64,000 nucleotides of DNA, from the NCBI GenBank assembly GCA_032622095.1, contig CP136062.1, positions 33,914,918-33,978,917 on the forward strand, read 5' to 3'. The number at the start of each line of letters is the position of its first letter. The stretch's first letter is position 1. This DNA comes from Siphonodentalium dalli (Eukaryota; Mollusca; Scaphopoda; Gadilida; Siphonodentaliidae). The translations under genes were made by a program, and so were the position numbers. Below, one piece after another: positions 47,096 through 58,045 of this stretch. Under the pieces are notes generated by a model. The model was given only the letters and a program-made list of their open reading frames with translations. It ran no database searches and was not told the origin of the DNA.

Positions 47096-47801
47096 TAATG
47101 ATCACGAAGGCGGTAGGAATCCTCGTTATAATAGCGTATTGTGATGATATGATATGGTTTCTTTTATTTAAAATACCATCGGATGGCAAATAGCGCATAT
47201 TGGTAGAATCGCTATTTGCCATCCGATGGCGAATAGACACTTCCCTAGTTCAGTGTTGCTGCTGGTATTTTAGCAAAGATTCAGTTTCTTTAATTTGGAA
47301 TTCAAGGATTTGTTCGTTCTTTAGGTGTCACCATCGGTCATCGGGTCGCTATCCGAGGTATGTATACATTTGTGAGAAACTATTTTGTGTAAAATTAATT
47401 ATTTTCCCAATATTTTTCTCGGAATCACAAAGTTCTGAATGATTGCACGGCGTATATATAAGTTATAGCGGAGAATACTTACATCACCGACATGCATATC
47501 TTAGTTTCTCACAAACTTGCATCAGATAGTGACATGGTGGCTGACGGTGGTAACTGAATTATGAACGGATTATTGGATGCCAAATGTTGGGCCAACGTTA
47601 TGCCAACCATGTGGTCAGGATATCAACGTTGGGGCAACGCTCTGTATATGTCGTCCAACGTTGGCCCAATGCGTTGACCCAATGAGCAAAATTACGTTGG
47701 TTTGCCAATGTTGGCCCAACCATGTCATGCTATCTGGGTAGTTCATAAGATATTTTAGCTCATTAATATGGACTCGACATAATATTTAGCTCACAAGCAA
47801 C

Positions 47802-49538
47802 AATGAAAGTGTCAATGTCACTGTAGCTCAACTTGGAAAGGGAAAAATGTCATGTTTTACAGTCAATGGAGTGATTAGGAATGTGGCAAGTTGAAAGGCC
47901 TAGTTATGGAAAGAGTAAAATCCAAGATGGCCACTGGCAGCCATGTTTTTTTGCCGAATGACCACAAAAAGACTCGTTCCCATCTACATGTCAATGTCAA
48001 CAGCCATTACAAATTTCATAATGATCCGACCAAAGGTAGCCTGTGCCAAAGGATTTAGTCACGCAAAGAGTAAAATCCAAGATGGCCGCTAGTGGCCATG
48101 TTTTTTGGCCGAACGACCCCAAAATGACTCGTTCCCATTTATATGTCAATATTAACATCCATGACAAATTTCATGATGATCAGACAAGCAGTACGACCTG
48201 TAGCCCGCGCCAATGGATTGAATTTTGAAATCCAAGTTTTTTTGCCGAATGACCCCAAAATGACTCGTTCCCATCTACATGTCAATGTCAAAATTCATGA
48301 CAAATTTCATAAAGATCAGACTAAAGGTACGACCTGTAGCCTGTGCCAAAGGATTTAGTCATGCAAAGAGTAAAATCCAAGATGGCTGCTGGCGGCCATG
48401 GTTTTTGGCCGAATAACCCCAAAACGACTCGTTCCGATCTACATGTCATTGTTAACATCCATGACAAATTTAATGAGATCTGACCAAAGCTACGACCTGC
48501 AGCCCGCGCCAAAGGATTCAGTCATGCAAAGAGTAAAATCCAAGATGGCTGCTGGCAGCCATGTTTTTTGAATGAACGACCCCAATATGACTCGTTCCCA
48601 TCTACATGTCAATATTAACATCCATGACAAATTTGATGATGATCAATCAAGCAGTACGACCTGTAGCCTGCGCCAATGGATTGAATTTTGAAATCTAAGA
48701 TGGCCACTGGTGGCCATGTTTGTTTTGCCGAATGACCCCAAAATGATTCGTTCCCATCTACATGTCATTGCTAACATCCATGACAAATTTCATGAAGATC
48801 TGACCAAAGCTACAACCTGTAGACCGCGCCAAAGGATTTAGTCATGCAAAGAGTAAAATCCAAGATGGCTGCTGGCGGCCATGTTTTTTGGCCGAACAAA
48901 CCCAGAATGACTCGTTCCCATCTACATGTCAATACTAACATCCATGACAAATTTGATGATGATCAGACAAGCAGTACGACCTGTAGCCTGCGCCAATGGA
49001 TTGAATTTTGAAATCTAAGATGGCCACTGGTGGCCATGTTTGTTTTGCCGAATGACCCCAAAATGATTCGTTCCCATCTACATGTCAATGTCAACATTCA
49101 TGACAAATTTCATAAAGATCAGACCAAAGGTACGACCTGTAGCCCGCGCCAAACGATTTAGTCATGCAAAGAGTAAAATCCAAGATGGCTGCTGGCGGCC
49201 ATGTTTTTTGGCCAAATGACTCGTTCCCATCTACATGTCAATATTAACATCCATGACAAATTCATGATGATCAGAAAAGCAGTACGAGCTGTAGCCCGCG
49301 CCAATGGATTGAATTTTAAAATCCAAGTTGGCTGCTGGTGGCCTTGATTTTTTCCCGAATGACCCCAAAATGACTCGTTCCCATCTACATGTCAATGTCA
49401 ACATTCATGACAAATATCATAAAGATCAGACCAAAGGTACGACCTGTAGCCCGCGCCAAAGGAAATTGTTGACGGACACACGCACGACGGACGCCAACCC
49501 ATGGCAATAGCTCAAACTTACAAAGTAAGTTGAGCTAA
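47802..49538 (+). mobile_element. ~160-bp array element, copy 2
   Basis: Same start (AATGAAAGTGTCAATGTCAC, GTAGCTCAACTTGGAAAGG) and end (AGCTCAAACTTACAAAGTAAGTTGAGCTAA) as the copies at 31188 and 54365, with about 10 core units. Two unit classes alternate in part: one with GGATTTAGTCATGCAAAGAG and one with GGATTGAATTTTGAAATC. Confidence 0.8.
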
Positions 49539-49601
49539 AAATGAGAACAAACGACCCAACGGGTCGGGCAAGCTGATTCATATATATCCTGATAATTCCA
49601 T

Positions 49602-49770
49602 TACGGGGTATAAATATAGAATATCCGTATAGTTTGAAGAGATACTAGGTTTATTTTCGCAAGTATGATTCAGCAAATGGGGGACCGAGCTTTAGCGAGG
49701 TCCCCCATTTGCTGAATCATACGAGCGAAAATAATCCTTGTATATCGTCAAACTAGATGGATATTTTTGT
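49602..49770. repeat. Long hairpin
   Basis: The near-perfect inner arms TATGATTCAGCAAATGGGGG and its complement enclose a ~14-nt GACCGAGCTTTAGC loop region. Pairing extends outward through ATTTTCGC/GCGAAAAT and, less perfectly, to TATAGTTTGA/TCAAACTA. Confidence 0.85.
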
Positions 49771-50120
49771 TATCCATCGCCAACTATTGTTTAAAAGTCG
49801 TTATAATCAATAACATTTATTTTAAATATGGAATTAACAGCGAATTTCGTTGGAAAATATTTAAAACAATTACAAGTTTTTCGGATGGCGAAGTGTTAAA
49901 ATAAACTCATTAATTTGAAGTGTTAAAATAAACTCATTAATATTCATGAGGCTGTGACCTGTCAATCCCTACGCGAGTGATGAGGTCCCCACCTCACAAC
50001 TATACATTGGACGACGTTATGCTGCTGAGAGCAAGTCCAATCTACCCCACATCAAATAGAGAACAATTATTCGGGGGAACCACCCACTATGTGCCCTCAG
50101 TTGTTGTAATAATAACTATA
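49771..50120. other. No recognised gene
   Basis: Contains a 30-bp tandem duplication (GAAGTGTTAAAATAAACTCA at about 49890 and 49918). Nothing else is recognised. Confidence 0.4.
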
Positions 50121-50123
50121 CAA

Positions 50124-50475
50124 GTGTATGGGATGCCAAATTGACATTTAATAAATAATTTAGCTTAAGCACTATTAGCCACATTACATAAACTCCCTAT
50201 AATTCAAATTGTGTAGTCCATGGAACAATGGGTGGAGCAAATATAGGATAATTCTACTATTTGCAGAGGGGTGATCTCATGATGGAGATATTAATTGCGC
50301 TTAAGCGCAATAAGGAATCTCTTAAGCGCAATAAGGGAATATCTAATTGCGCTTATGTGCAATAAGAATATTCCTTATTGCACTTAAGCGCAATAAGGGA
50401 TTTCCTTATTGCGCTTAATCTTCCCTTATTAAGCTCAATTATTTATTAAATGTCAATTTGGCATCCAATATAAGT
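50124..50475. mobile_element. Inverted-repeat MITE with TTGCGCTTAAGCGCAA core
   Basis: The arms GGGATGCCAAATTGACATTT (50129) and its near complement ending TTTGGCATCC (50474) extend about 43 bp. The core at 50290-50425 has six tandem, individually palindromic TTGCGCTTAAGCGCAATAAGG-like units. Confidence 0.75.
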
Positions 50476-50526
50476 GTGTGTTTTAACATAATTTTCAAAA
50501 TATCATGAATTCAAGTTTACTACAAG

Positions 50527-51360
50527 TTAACATTTCGTTCCACATGTCAGTCTGTTCAAAATGCTACTTCCTTCCGACACAAAATTTACGTTGCGAACGT
50601 CTACTCCAGTTTTGGTTTGCCGTTCATTTATTTGTATATATTCGTGCCCATCTTCATTCGTATTTAATTTAACGTCACCCCATGCCAAATTTCTGTGTTC
50701 AGTTTTCCCACGAAGTCCGAGATGTAGTGTGTTATTGAACCACAGAGTGTTTAGTACTGTCTCGGGGCTTGATATTCCCAACTGCTCACTATGAAATAAT
50801 TTACTTATTTCCGAATCGGTCAGTCGATCTGCCTTATGTGGCCTATTGCCATGGCCGGATTTCTTCAGTTGCTTCTGCTTTGCCAAAAGTGCCCGTCTAG
50901 TACTATCAAAGCAGTCATCTTTCGCATTCATTATCGTTGTTCCGTATTTGTGTCTTTTTAGGTACCAATCCACACTTGAGATGATAGAGCAAAGAGACGA
51001 TGGTTCAAATTCATCCCTGTTTCTCTTGCGAACACTCAGGAGGAATTTACTCAGGACCATATCCAAATTCCGACGATGGGATCTCGTGAAGTTTTCTGAA
51101 TTCACCGGTTCTTGTCAAGTACAGTTCAAGGATGTTCAAATCATATTTATTTTTTTTAGTGTATTTCTGTTTTCCTGCTCATCAATGAAGTCATTCAGAT
51201 TTTGATCAGTGACATCGCTAAATCTTTGGAGTGTGGGCATATCAAATTGTTCAGAAATGTTCATATCTGGCAGTGGCATAGTAGATCTGCTAGGCTCTCT
51301 AGAAGGCTCAGTTACATTCAAGACTGGTTCAATTTCAATAATGTTATTACTTGTTAGCGG
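50527..51360 (-). pseudogene. KIAA1958-like / Crypton-type tyrosine recombinase domain protein, frameshifted
   Basis: Reading on the minus strand: an N-terminal helix ending DQNLNDFIDEQENRNTL (51321-51136); then, in another frame, DLNILELYLTRTGEFRKLHEI; then, in a third frame, LSKFLLSVRKRN...FEPSSL, WYLKRHKYGTTIMN, STRRALLAKQKQLKKSG.GNRPHKA, the LTDSEI..LF helix, SPETVLNTLWFNNTLHLGLRGKTEHRNLAWGD as the core, and an ERQTKTG turn to the stop near 50527. The order matches the DUF3504-type domain derived from Crypton recombinases (KIAA1958, ZMYM2-4, QRICH1). GLRG carries the first catalytic-type Arg. The segment with the later His/Tyr residues is missing. Frameshifts near 51135 and 51075 plus the truncated C terminus indicate a pseudogene or relic. 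Confidence 0.75.
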
Positions 51361-51409
51361 CAGATCAACAGTTTAAAGTACAACAGGTGTGACATTTAGA
51401 TCCATTTGA

Positions 51410-51779
51410 ACTTAGTAGCATGGCTTACGAGACTTAGTAGCATGGCTTACGAGACTTAGTAGCATGGCTTACGAGACTTAGTAGCATGGCTTACGAGACT
51501 TAGTAGCATGGCTTACGAGACTTAGTAGCATGGCTTACGAGACTTAGTAGCATGGCATACAAGACTTAGTAGCATGGCTTACGAGACTTAGTAGCATGGC
51601 TTACGAGACTTAGTAGCATGGCTTACGAGACTTAGTAGCATGGCTTACGAGACTTAGTAGCATGGCATACAAGACTTAGTAGCATGGCTTACGAGACTTA
51701 GTAGCATGGCTTACGAGACTTAGTAGCATGGCTTACAAGACTTAGCATGGCTTACGAGACTTAGTAGCATGGCTTACGC
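51410..51779. repeat. 22-bp minisatellite
   Basis: About 16-17 units beginning ACTTAGTAGCATGGCTTACG, nearly identical, with two CATGGCATACAAG variants and one shortened unit near 51742. It lies between two minus-strand coding fragments. Confidence 0.95.
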
Positions 51780-51789
51780 ATTAGCCATA

Positions 51790-51921
51790 TTACCAGGTCG
51801 GATTCTGACTAGTGTGACATTTTGATTTTTGTTTGTTGGAATTTTCTGAAATCTGCTGATCATTATCCTCAGACTCAGAATACGGAGCTAGGAACATTCT
51901 TTCTAACTCTTCTTCAGACAT
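51790..51921 (-). pseudogene. Short acidic coding fragment, possible N terminus of the Crypton-like protein
   Basis: ATG at 51921-51919 starts a 44-residue frame MSEEELERMFLAPYSESEDN... rich in Glu/Asp/Ser that stops right at the edge of the 22-bp minisatellite. The frame is open further upstream to 52062. The acidic start and the position upstream of the Crypton-like domain suggest it was its N terminus; unproven. Confidence 0.3.
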
Positions 51922-51959
51922 GTCATAGAGGAGTCTGATTTTGAAAATCGGATCTGATT

Positions 51960-54045
51960 TGGGAGTGACTAAAACGCAGAATGGGACGATGGGATGGGAC
52001 GGTATTGGGACGGTATTAGAAAACCCACTGTTTATCAATAATACAGCGTGTAGCGGCACCAAAATGGTTATATATAGTCAGTATTAACATGGCGTACAGG
52101 GAACAATGATTTAATAGTCTCATTCGCAAATTAAAGGCGCATATTAAAGGCTAAAAATAGACACATCGAAAATAGACCATTTCGGTAAAACGAAGAACGA
52201 AAATGTAAACACCAAATCACCCCATGCATTCATATTTCCCTATCCCACGGTGATATTTTTGCACAAAATGTTAGATTAATATCTTCCCGACATCAGTGTT
52301 GCATTTTATTGACCATAATCAAGATTAAAACAACTTTTTGATGGGACAGCAGCGGTAAAACGCAGAACAACCTTTGGAAATTGCAGAACGGGATGGGACC
52401 GTGTTAGATGGGATGAGACGGTATGGGACGGTATTAGAAAACGCAGAACATCCCATGCATTCATATTTCCCTATCCCATGGTGATATTTTTGCACAAAAA
52501 TGTTAGATTAATATCTTCTCAACATCTGTGTAGCATTTTATTGACCATAATCAAGATTAAAACAACTTTTTTCGCTGATGGGATGGAAGCGGTAAAACGC
52601 AGAACAACCATCGGAAATTGCAGAACGAAAATGTAAACAACAAAATCATTCACCGCATTCATATTTCCCCGTCCCACGGTGATATTGTTGCATAAAATGT
52701 TAAGACTGATATCTTTTCGACATCAGTGTAGCATTTTATTGACCATAATCAAGATTAAACAAATTTTTTCATCGATGGGACAGAAGCGGTAAAACGCAGA
52801 ACAACTTAGGAAATTGCAGAACGAAATGGTAAACAAAAACATCATTCACCGTATTCATATTTCCCCGTCCCACGGTGATATTTTTGCATAAAATGTTAGA
52901 TTAACATCTTCTCAACATCATTGTAGCATTTTAATGACCATAATCAAGATTAAAACAACTTTTTGAAATTGCAGAACGGGATGGGACGGTGTTCGATGGG
53001 ATGAGACGGTATTAGCCGTGGTAAAAGTCAGAATAGACATGTAAACAAAAAATTCATTCATATTTCTCCGTTACATGATGATATTTCGGCATAAGTTGTT
53101 AGATTAATATATTCTCGACATCATTGTAGCATTTTATTAACCATTCATAGTCAATATTTAAACAACTTATTTCGTTGATGGGACAGCAGCGATAAATCGC
53201 AGAACAACTATTGGAAATTGCAGAACGAACATGTAAACAATGAAATCATTCAATGCATTCATATTTCTCCGCCCCAAAGTGATATTGTTCATATTTCGCA
53301 GTCCCATACCGATATTTCTGCACAAAATTTTCGATTAATATATTCTCGACATCAGTGTATCATTCTATTGACCACAATCGTTGATCATAATCAGTTTAAA
53401 ACAACTTGTTTCGTCGATGGGACAGAAGCGGTAGAACGCAGAACAGCTGTGGTAAAAGGCAGAACGAACCTGTAAACAAATGCATTCATATTTCGCAGTC
53501 CCATGATCATATTTCTGCACGGAATGTTAGATTAATATATTCTCGACATCATTTTAGCATTTTGTTGACCATAATCAAGATTAAAACAACTTGTTTCAAC
53601 GATGGGACAGCAGTTGTAAAACAGAATAACCTTTGGAAATTGCAGAACGAACAACAAAATCATTCTATATGCATTCATAATTATGTCCCCGTCCCACGAT
53701 GATATTTTTGCACAAAATGTTAGATTAATATCTTATCGACATCATAGCATAGCATTTTATTGACCATAATCAAGTTTAAAACAATTTGTTTCGTCGATGG
53801 GACAGACGCGGTAAAACGCAGAACGAACATGTAAACAAATGTATTCATATTTCGCCTTCCCATGACGATATTTCTGCACAGAATGTTAGATTAATATATT
53901 CTCGACAACATTGTAGCATTTTATTGAACATAATCAAAATTAAAACAACATGTTTCAACGATGGGACAGCAGTGGTAAAACGCACAACCACCTTTGGAGA
54001 TTGCAGAACGAACACGTAAACAACAAAATCATTCAATGCATTCAT
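51960..54045. repeat. Diverged ~170-230 bp tandem repeat array
   Basis: TGTTAGATTAATATCTTC-like strings occur near 52268, 52500, 52700, 52895, 53097, 53326, 53526, 53718 and 53885. Each is followed by CATCA.TGTAGCATTTTATTGACC, AAACAACTT and GATGGGACAG.AGCGGTAAAACGCAGAAC. About ten diverged units; additional short GGGATGGGACGGTATTAG repeats lie at 51990-52020, 52390-52440 and 52975-53015. Non-coding. Confidence 0.8.
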
Positions 54046-54290
54046 ATTCATATATTTAATTTATTTAATTTATTAGCTATACTAAATACGTTAATTTTTT
54101 TAACATCTTGCAATGCATTCCGAGCCAGAAAGTTAATTCTTCGTGATGGTGGAGGAGCATAGGATCGTATGTCGTTGTCTGTTTTGGAATAGCTGAGTCC
54201 CATTCTCCGCACACTTGGCGTGGTTAACAAATACAACCGCAGTATAACACCGCTTACATTTTCTTTCTGGAATAAGAAAGCACACATTTC
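54046..54290 (-). CDS. Candidate exon or coding fragment, function unknown
   Basis: On the minus strand a pyrimidine-rich TTCTTATTCCAG at 54267-54278 resembles a splice acceptor, followed by two overlapping frames. One gives a 70-80 residue piece with RSYAPPPSRRINFLARNALQ, ending at a stop near 54050. The other gives KCKRCY...NHAKC, a C-x2-C...H-x2-C arrangement that could be a zinc-binding piece. I cannot decide between the frames and recognise no family. Confidence 0.2.
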
Positions 54291-54364
54291 ACATACCGAA
54301 ATACATAAATTATATGCACTAAATTAATTACTTACACATAATATCCCAAATAATTACCTCTCCA

Positions 54365-57152
54365 AATGAAAGTGTCAATGACACTGTAGCTCAACTTGGA
54401 AAGGGAATAATTTAATGTATTACAGTCAATGGAGCGATTAGGAATGTGGAAAGTTGAATGTCTAATATTAGTTTATAGACATGAAGAGAAAAGTAAAATC
54501 CAAGATGTCTGCTGGCGGCCATGTTTTCGGCCGCATGACCCCAAAATGAGTCGTTCCCATCTACATGTCATCGTTAACATCAATGACAAATTTTATGACA
54601 ATCAGACTAAAGGTACTACCTGTAGCCCATGCTAAAGGATTTAGTCATACAAAGAGTAAAATCCAAGATGGCTGCTGGTGGCCATGTTTTTTGGCCGGAT
54701 GACCCCAAAATGACTCGTTTCCCATCTACATGTCATTATTAACATTCATGACAAATTTTTTGATGATCAGACTAAAGGTACGACATGTAGCCCGTGCTAA
54801 AGTATTTAGTCAAACAAAGAGTAAAATCCAAGATGGCTGCTGGCAGCCATGTTTTTTCGCCAAATGACCCCAAAATTACTCGTTTCCCATCTACATGTCA
54901 ATATTAACATCCATGACAAATTTCATGATGATCAGACGAACAGTACGACCTGTGGCCCGTGCTAATGGATTAAATTTTGAAATCCAAGATGGCCACTGGC
55001 GGCCATGTTTTTTGTCCGAATGACCCCAAAATGACTCGTTCCCATTTACAATCCAATTTCAACAGCCATGACAAATTTTATGATGATCAGACTAAAGGTA
55101 CGACCTGTAGCCCGTGCTAAAGGATTTAGTCATACAAAGAGTAAAATCCAAGATGGCTGCTGGCGGCCATGTTTTTTGGCCGAATGACCCCAAAATGACT
55201 CGTTTCCCATCTACATGTCATTATTAACATTCATGACAAATTTTATGATGATCAGACTAAAGGTACGACCTGTAGCCCGTGCTAAAGGATTTAGTCATAC
55301 AAAGAGTAAAATCCAAGATGGCTGCTGGCGACCATGTTTTTTGGCCGAATGACCCCAAAATTACTCGTTCCCATCTACATGTCATTGTTAACATCCATGA
55401 CATATTTTATGATGATCAGACTAAAGGTACGACCTGCAGCCCGTGCTAAAGAATTTAGTCATACAAAGAGTAAAATCCAAGATGGCTGCTGGCGGCCATG
55501 TTTTTTGGCCGAATGACCCCAAAATTACTCGTTCCCATCTACATGTCAATATTATCATCCATGACAAATTTCATGATGATCAGACAAACAGTACGACCTG
55601 TGGCCCGTGCTAATGGATTAAATTTTTAAATGCAAGATGGCTGCTGGCGGCCATGTTTTTTGTCCGAATGACCCCGAAATGACTCGTTCCCACCTACATT
55701 CCAATTTCAACAGCCATGACAAATTTTATGATGATCAGAATAAAGTTACGACCTGTAGCCCGTGCTAAAGGATTTAGTCATACAAAGAGTAAAATCCAAG
55801 ATGGCTGCTAGCGGCCATGTTTTTTGGCGGAATGACCCCAAAATTACTCGTTCCCAACTACATGTCATTGTTAACATCCATGACATATTTTATGATGATC
55901 AGACTAAAGGTACGACCTGCAGCCCGTGCTAAAGAATTTAGTCATACAAAGAGTAAAATCCAAGATGGCTGCTGGCGGCCATGTTTTTTGGCCGAATGAC
56001 CCCAAAATTACTCGTTTCCCATCTACATGTCAATATTATCATCCATGACAAATTTCATGATGATCAGACAAACAGTACGACCTGTGGCCCGTGCTAATGG
56101 ATTAAATTTTTAAATGCAAGATGGCTGCTGGCGGCCATGTTTTTTGTCCGAATGACCCCGAAATTACTCGTTCCCATCTACATTCCAATTTCAACAGCCA
56201 TGACAAATTTTATGATGATTAGAATAAAGTTACAACCTGTAGCCCGTGCTAAAGGATTTAGTCATACAAAGAGTAAAATTCAAGATGGCTGCTGGCGGCC
56301 ATGTTTTTTGGCCGAATGACCCCAAAATGACTTGTTCCCATCTACATGTCATTATTAACATTCATGACAAATTTTAGGATGATCAGACTAAAAGTACGAC
56401 CTGTAGCCCGTGCTAAAGAATTTAGTCATACAAAGAGTAAAATCCAAGATGGCTGCTGGCGGCCATGTTTTTGGGCCGAATGACCCCAAAATGACTCGTT
56501 CCCATCTACATGTCATTGTTAACATCCATGACAAATTTTATGATGATCAGACTAAAGGTACGACCTGCAGCCCGTGCTAAAGAATTTAGTCATACAAAGA
56601 GTAAAATCCAAGATGGCTGCTGGCGGCCATGTTTTTGGGCCGAATGACCCCAAAATGACCCCAAAATGACTCGTTCCCATCTACATGTCATTGTTAACAT
56701 CCATGACAAATTTTATGATGATCAGACTAAAGGAACGACCTGCAGCCCGTGCTAAAGAATTTAGTCATACAAAGAGTAAAATCCAAGATGGCTGCTGGCG
56801 GCCATGTTTTTTGGCCGAATGACCCCAAAATGACTCGTTCCCATCTACATGTCATTATTAACATTCTGACAATTTCATGATAATCAGACAAACAGTACGG
56901 CCTGTAGCCCGTGCTAATGGATTGAATTTTGAAATCAAAGATGGCCACTGGCGGCCATGTTTATTTTCTGAATGACCCCAAAATTAATCATTCTGGTCTA
57001 AATGTTGATGTCAACAGCTATGACAAATTTCATAATGATCCGACCAAAGGTACGACCTGTAGCCTGCATTGTTGACATCTTACGTACACACGCACACACG
57101 GACGACAAAGCCATGGCAATAGCTCAAACTTTACAAAGTAAAGTTGAGCTAA
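54365..57152 (+). mobile_element. ~160-bp array element, copy 3 (largest)
   Basis: Same ends as copies 1 and 2, with about 16 core units (CCAAGATGGCTGCTGGCGGCC at 160-172 bp steps from 54500 to 56945). A pair of units at about 55300-55660 is nearly duplicated at about 55790-56145, showing segmental duplication within the array. A small CCAAAATGACCCCAAAATGA duplication lies at 56650. Non-coding. Confidence 0.85.
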
Positions 57153-57536
57153 CAATAAGTAGTTGCCTATTTAACAGCACTGAAGTGAACTGCCAAACCC
57201 GAAACAAACTGGGCTGGATATTTTACGTTTTGAAATTACCACTGACATTTGACATTATTCAAAATGAATATAGCTAGATAATTTTACTTACATTTGCTAT
57301 ATACTGCTTAGAGAAATTGTTTTTCAAGTACTATATCATTTTGAGAATAAAATACACTACTAGAAACCTACCACAAAAATTAAATTCTGCCAGGTAAAGT
57401 CTTATCTTATAATTAGCACATACATCTCCCCAAATCTGATGGTCCTGATCTGCTTCCGATTCAATTCGTTGAAAATGGTACGCTATATGATTCTAGATAA
57501 ATGGTCTAATTACAAATAAACACCAACCGTTTATTA
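57153..57536. other. No recognised feature
   Basis: Flanks the candidate exon; AT-rich with no repeat family recognised. Confidence 0.35.
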
Positions 57537-57538
57537 AC

Positions 57539-57705
57539 CGATGTCGATCTGCCTTTGAACACGAAAGGAGGTGCATAAACGTCTGGTCCATTGGTTGAAT
57601 TCCTCCCTCAAATATACTCTCTACATATTCCCATTTCGTCAGGTGCATCAGAACATCACGTTTAGAAAGGCTGGCTATCGTACATCCCATGCTGAATGGA
57701 CACAC
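57539..57705 (-). CDS. Candidate internal exon, Cys/His-containing, function unknown
   Basis: On the minus strand TTTTGTTTCTGTTGCATTCATAG (acceptor-like, AG at 57707-57706) precedes a frame beginning VCPFSMGCTIASLSKRDVLM. It runs to at least 57539, where CATCG|GTTAAT could be a donor; otherwise the frame runs on to a stop near 57493. Residues CPFSMGC...H.. are compatible with a TRAF-like or similar zinc-binding module, but I cannot name a family. The phase at the start (0) is compatible with the candidate exon at 60987-61171. Confidence 0.35.
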
Positions 57706-58045
57706 CTATGAATGCAACAGAAACAAAATTAGTTTATAGTTTAAACATATTTTTATTTCCAAATCCAAAATAACATAAGGCCAATAAAAATAAATTGCTA
57801 GATTTACATCCAACTTTTTCAGAAAACTGGGGGAGGGCGTATTTTATTTTTTATATTTTATTCTTCCTAACATAAATGTACATGGAGAGTTCTAGATATT
57901 GAAGCAGTATCCTATCTTATATATTACAAGGTGATTTAGATTGTCCCTATTTGACCAAAATAGACTGATTAATGGATCATTGAAATGTAATTTGATGATT
58001 AACCATTCCATGACAGGAGCTTCCTGATTTTTTCGAAAACCCTGT

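Larger units (their letters stand above)
41214..47236. mobile_element. Inner foldback element with terminal hairpins and 165-bp satellite arms
   Basis: Left end CTATTCGCCATCGGATGGC and right end GCCATCCGATGGCGAATAG. Each end is itself a hairpin: CCATCGGATGGCAAATAGCG pairs with CGCTATTTGCCATCCGATGG around a ~14-nt loop. A 142-bp unique arm (41214-41355, complement 47096-47236) precedes the satellite on each side. CTAGTTCAG occurs just outside both ends (41197 and 47245), a possible target duplication. Overall ~6.02 kb, structurally like Drosophila FB or sea urchin TU elements. Confidence 0.85.
40584..47740. mobile_element. Outer TA-flanked element with CCCAGATAGCATG termini
   Basis: The left end TACCCAGATAGCATGAC and the right end GTCATGCTATCTGGGTA are inverted. 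Both are followed inward by runs of TTGGGCCAACGTTGG (40605-40915 and 47585-47715). TA flanks both CCCAG ends. It encloses the satellite-bearing element 41214-47236. No transposase was found between 40920 and 41210 or 47240 and 47580. Confidence 0.75.

Noticed and set aside
41257-47193. Frames of 60-113 residues repeating IRNFLQNLSISYLPSPQDIC
   Set aside because: Generated by a 165-bp satellite whose length is a multiple of three; each unit has a stop in this frame with rare exceptions.
54429-56319. Frames with KSKIQDGCWRPCFLAE at each ~160-bp unit
   Set aside because: By-products of the tandem array; the frames end in every unit and have no start context.
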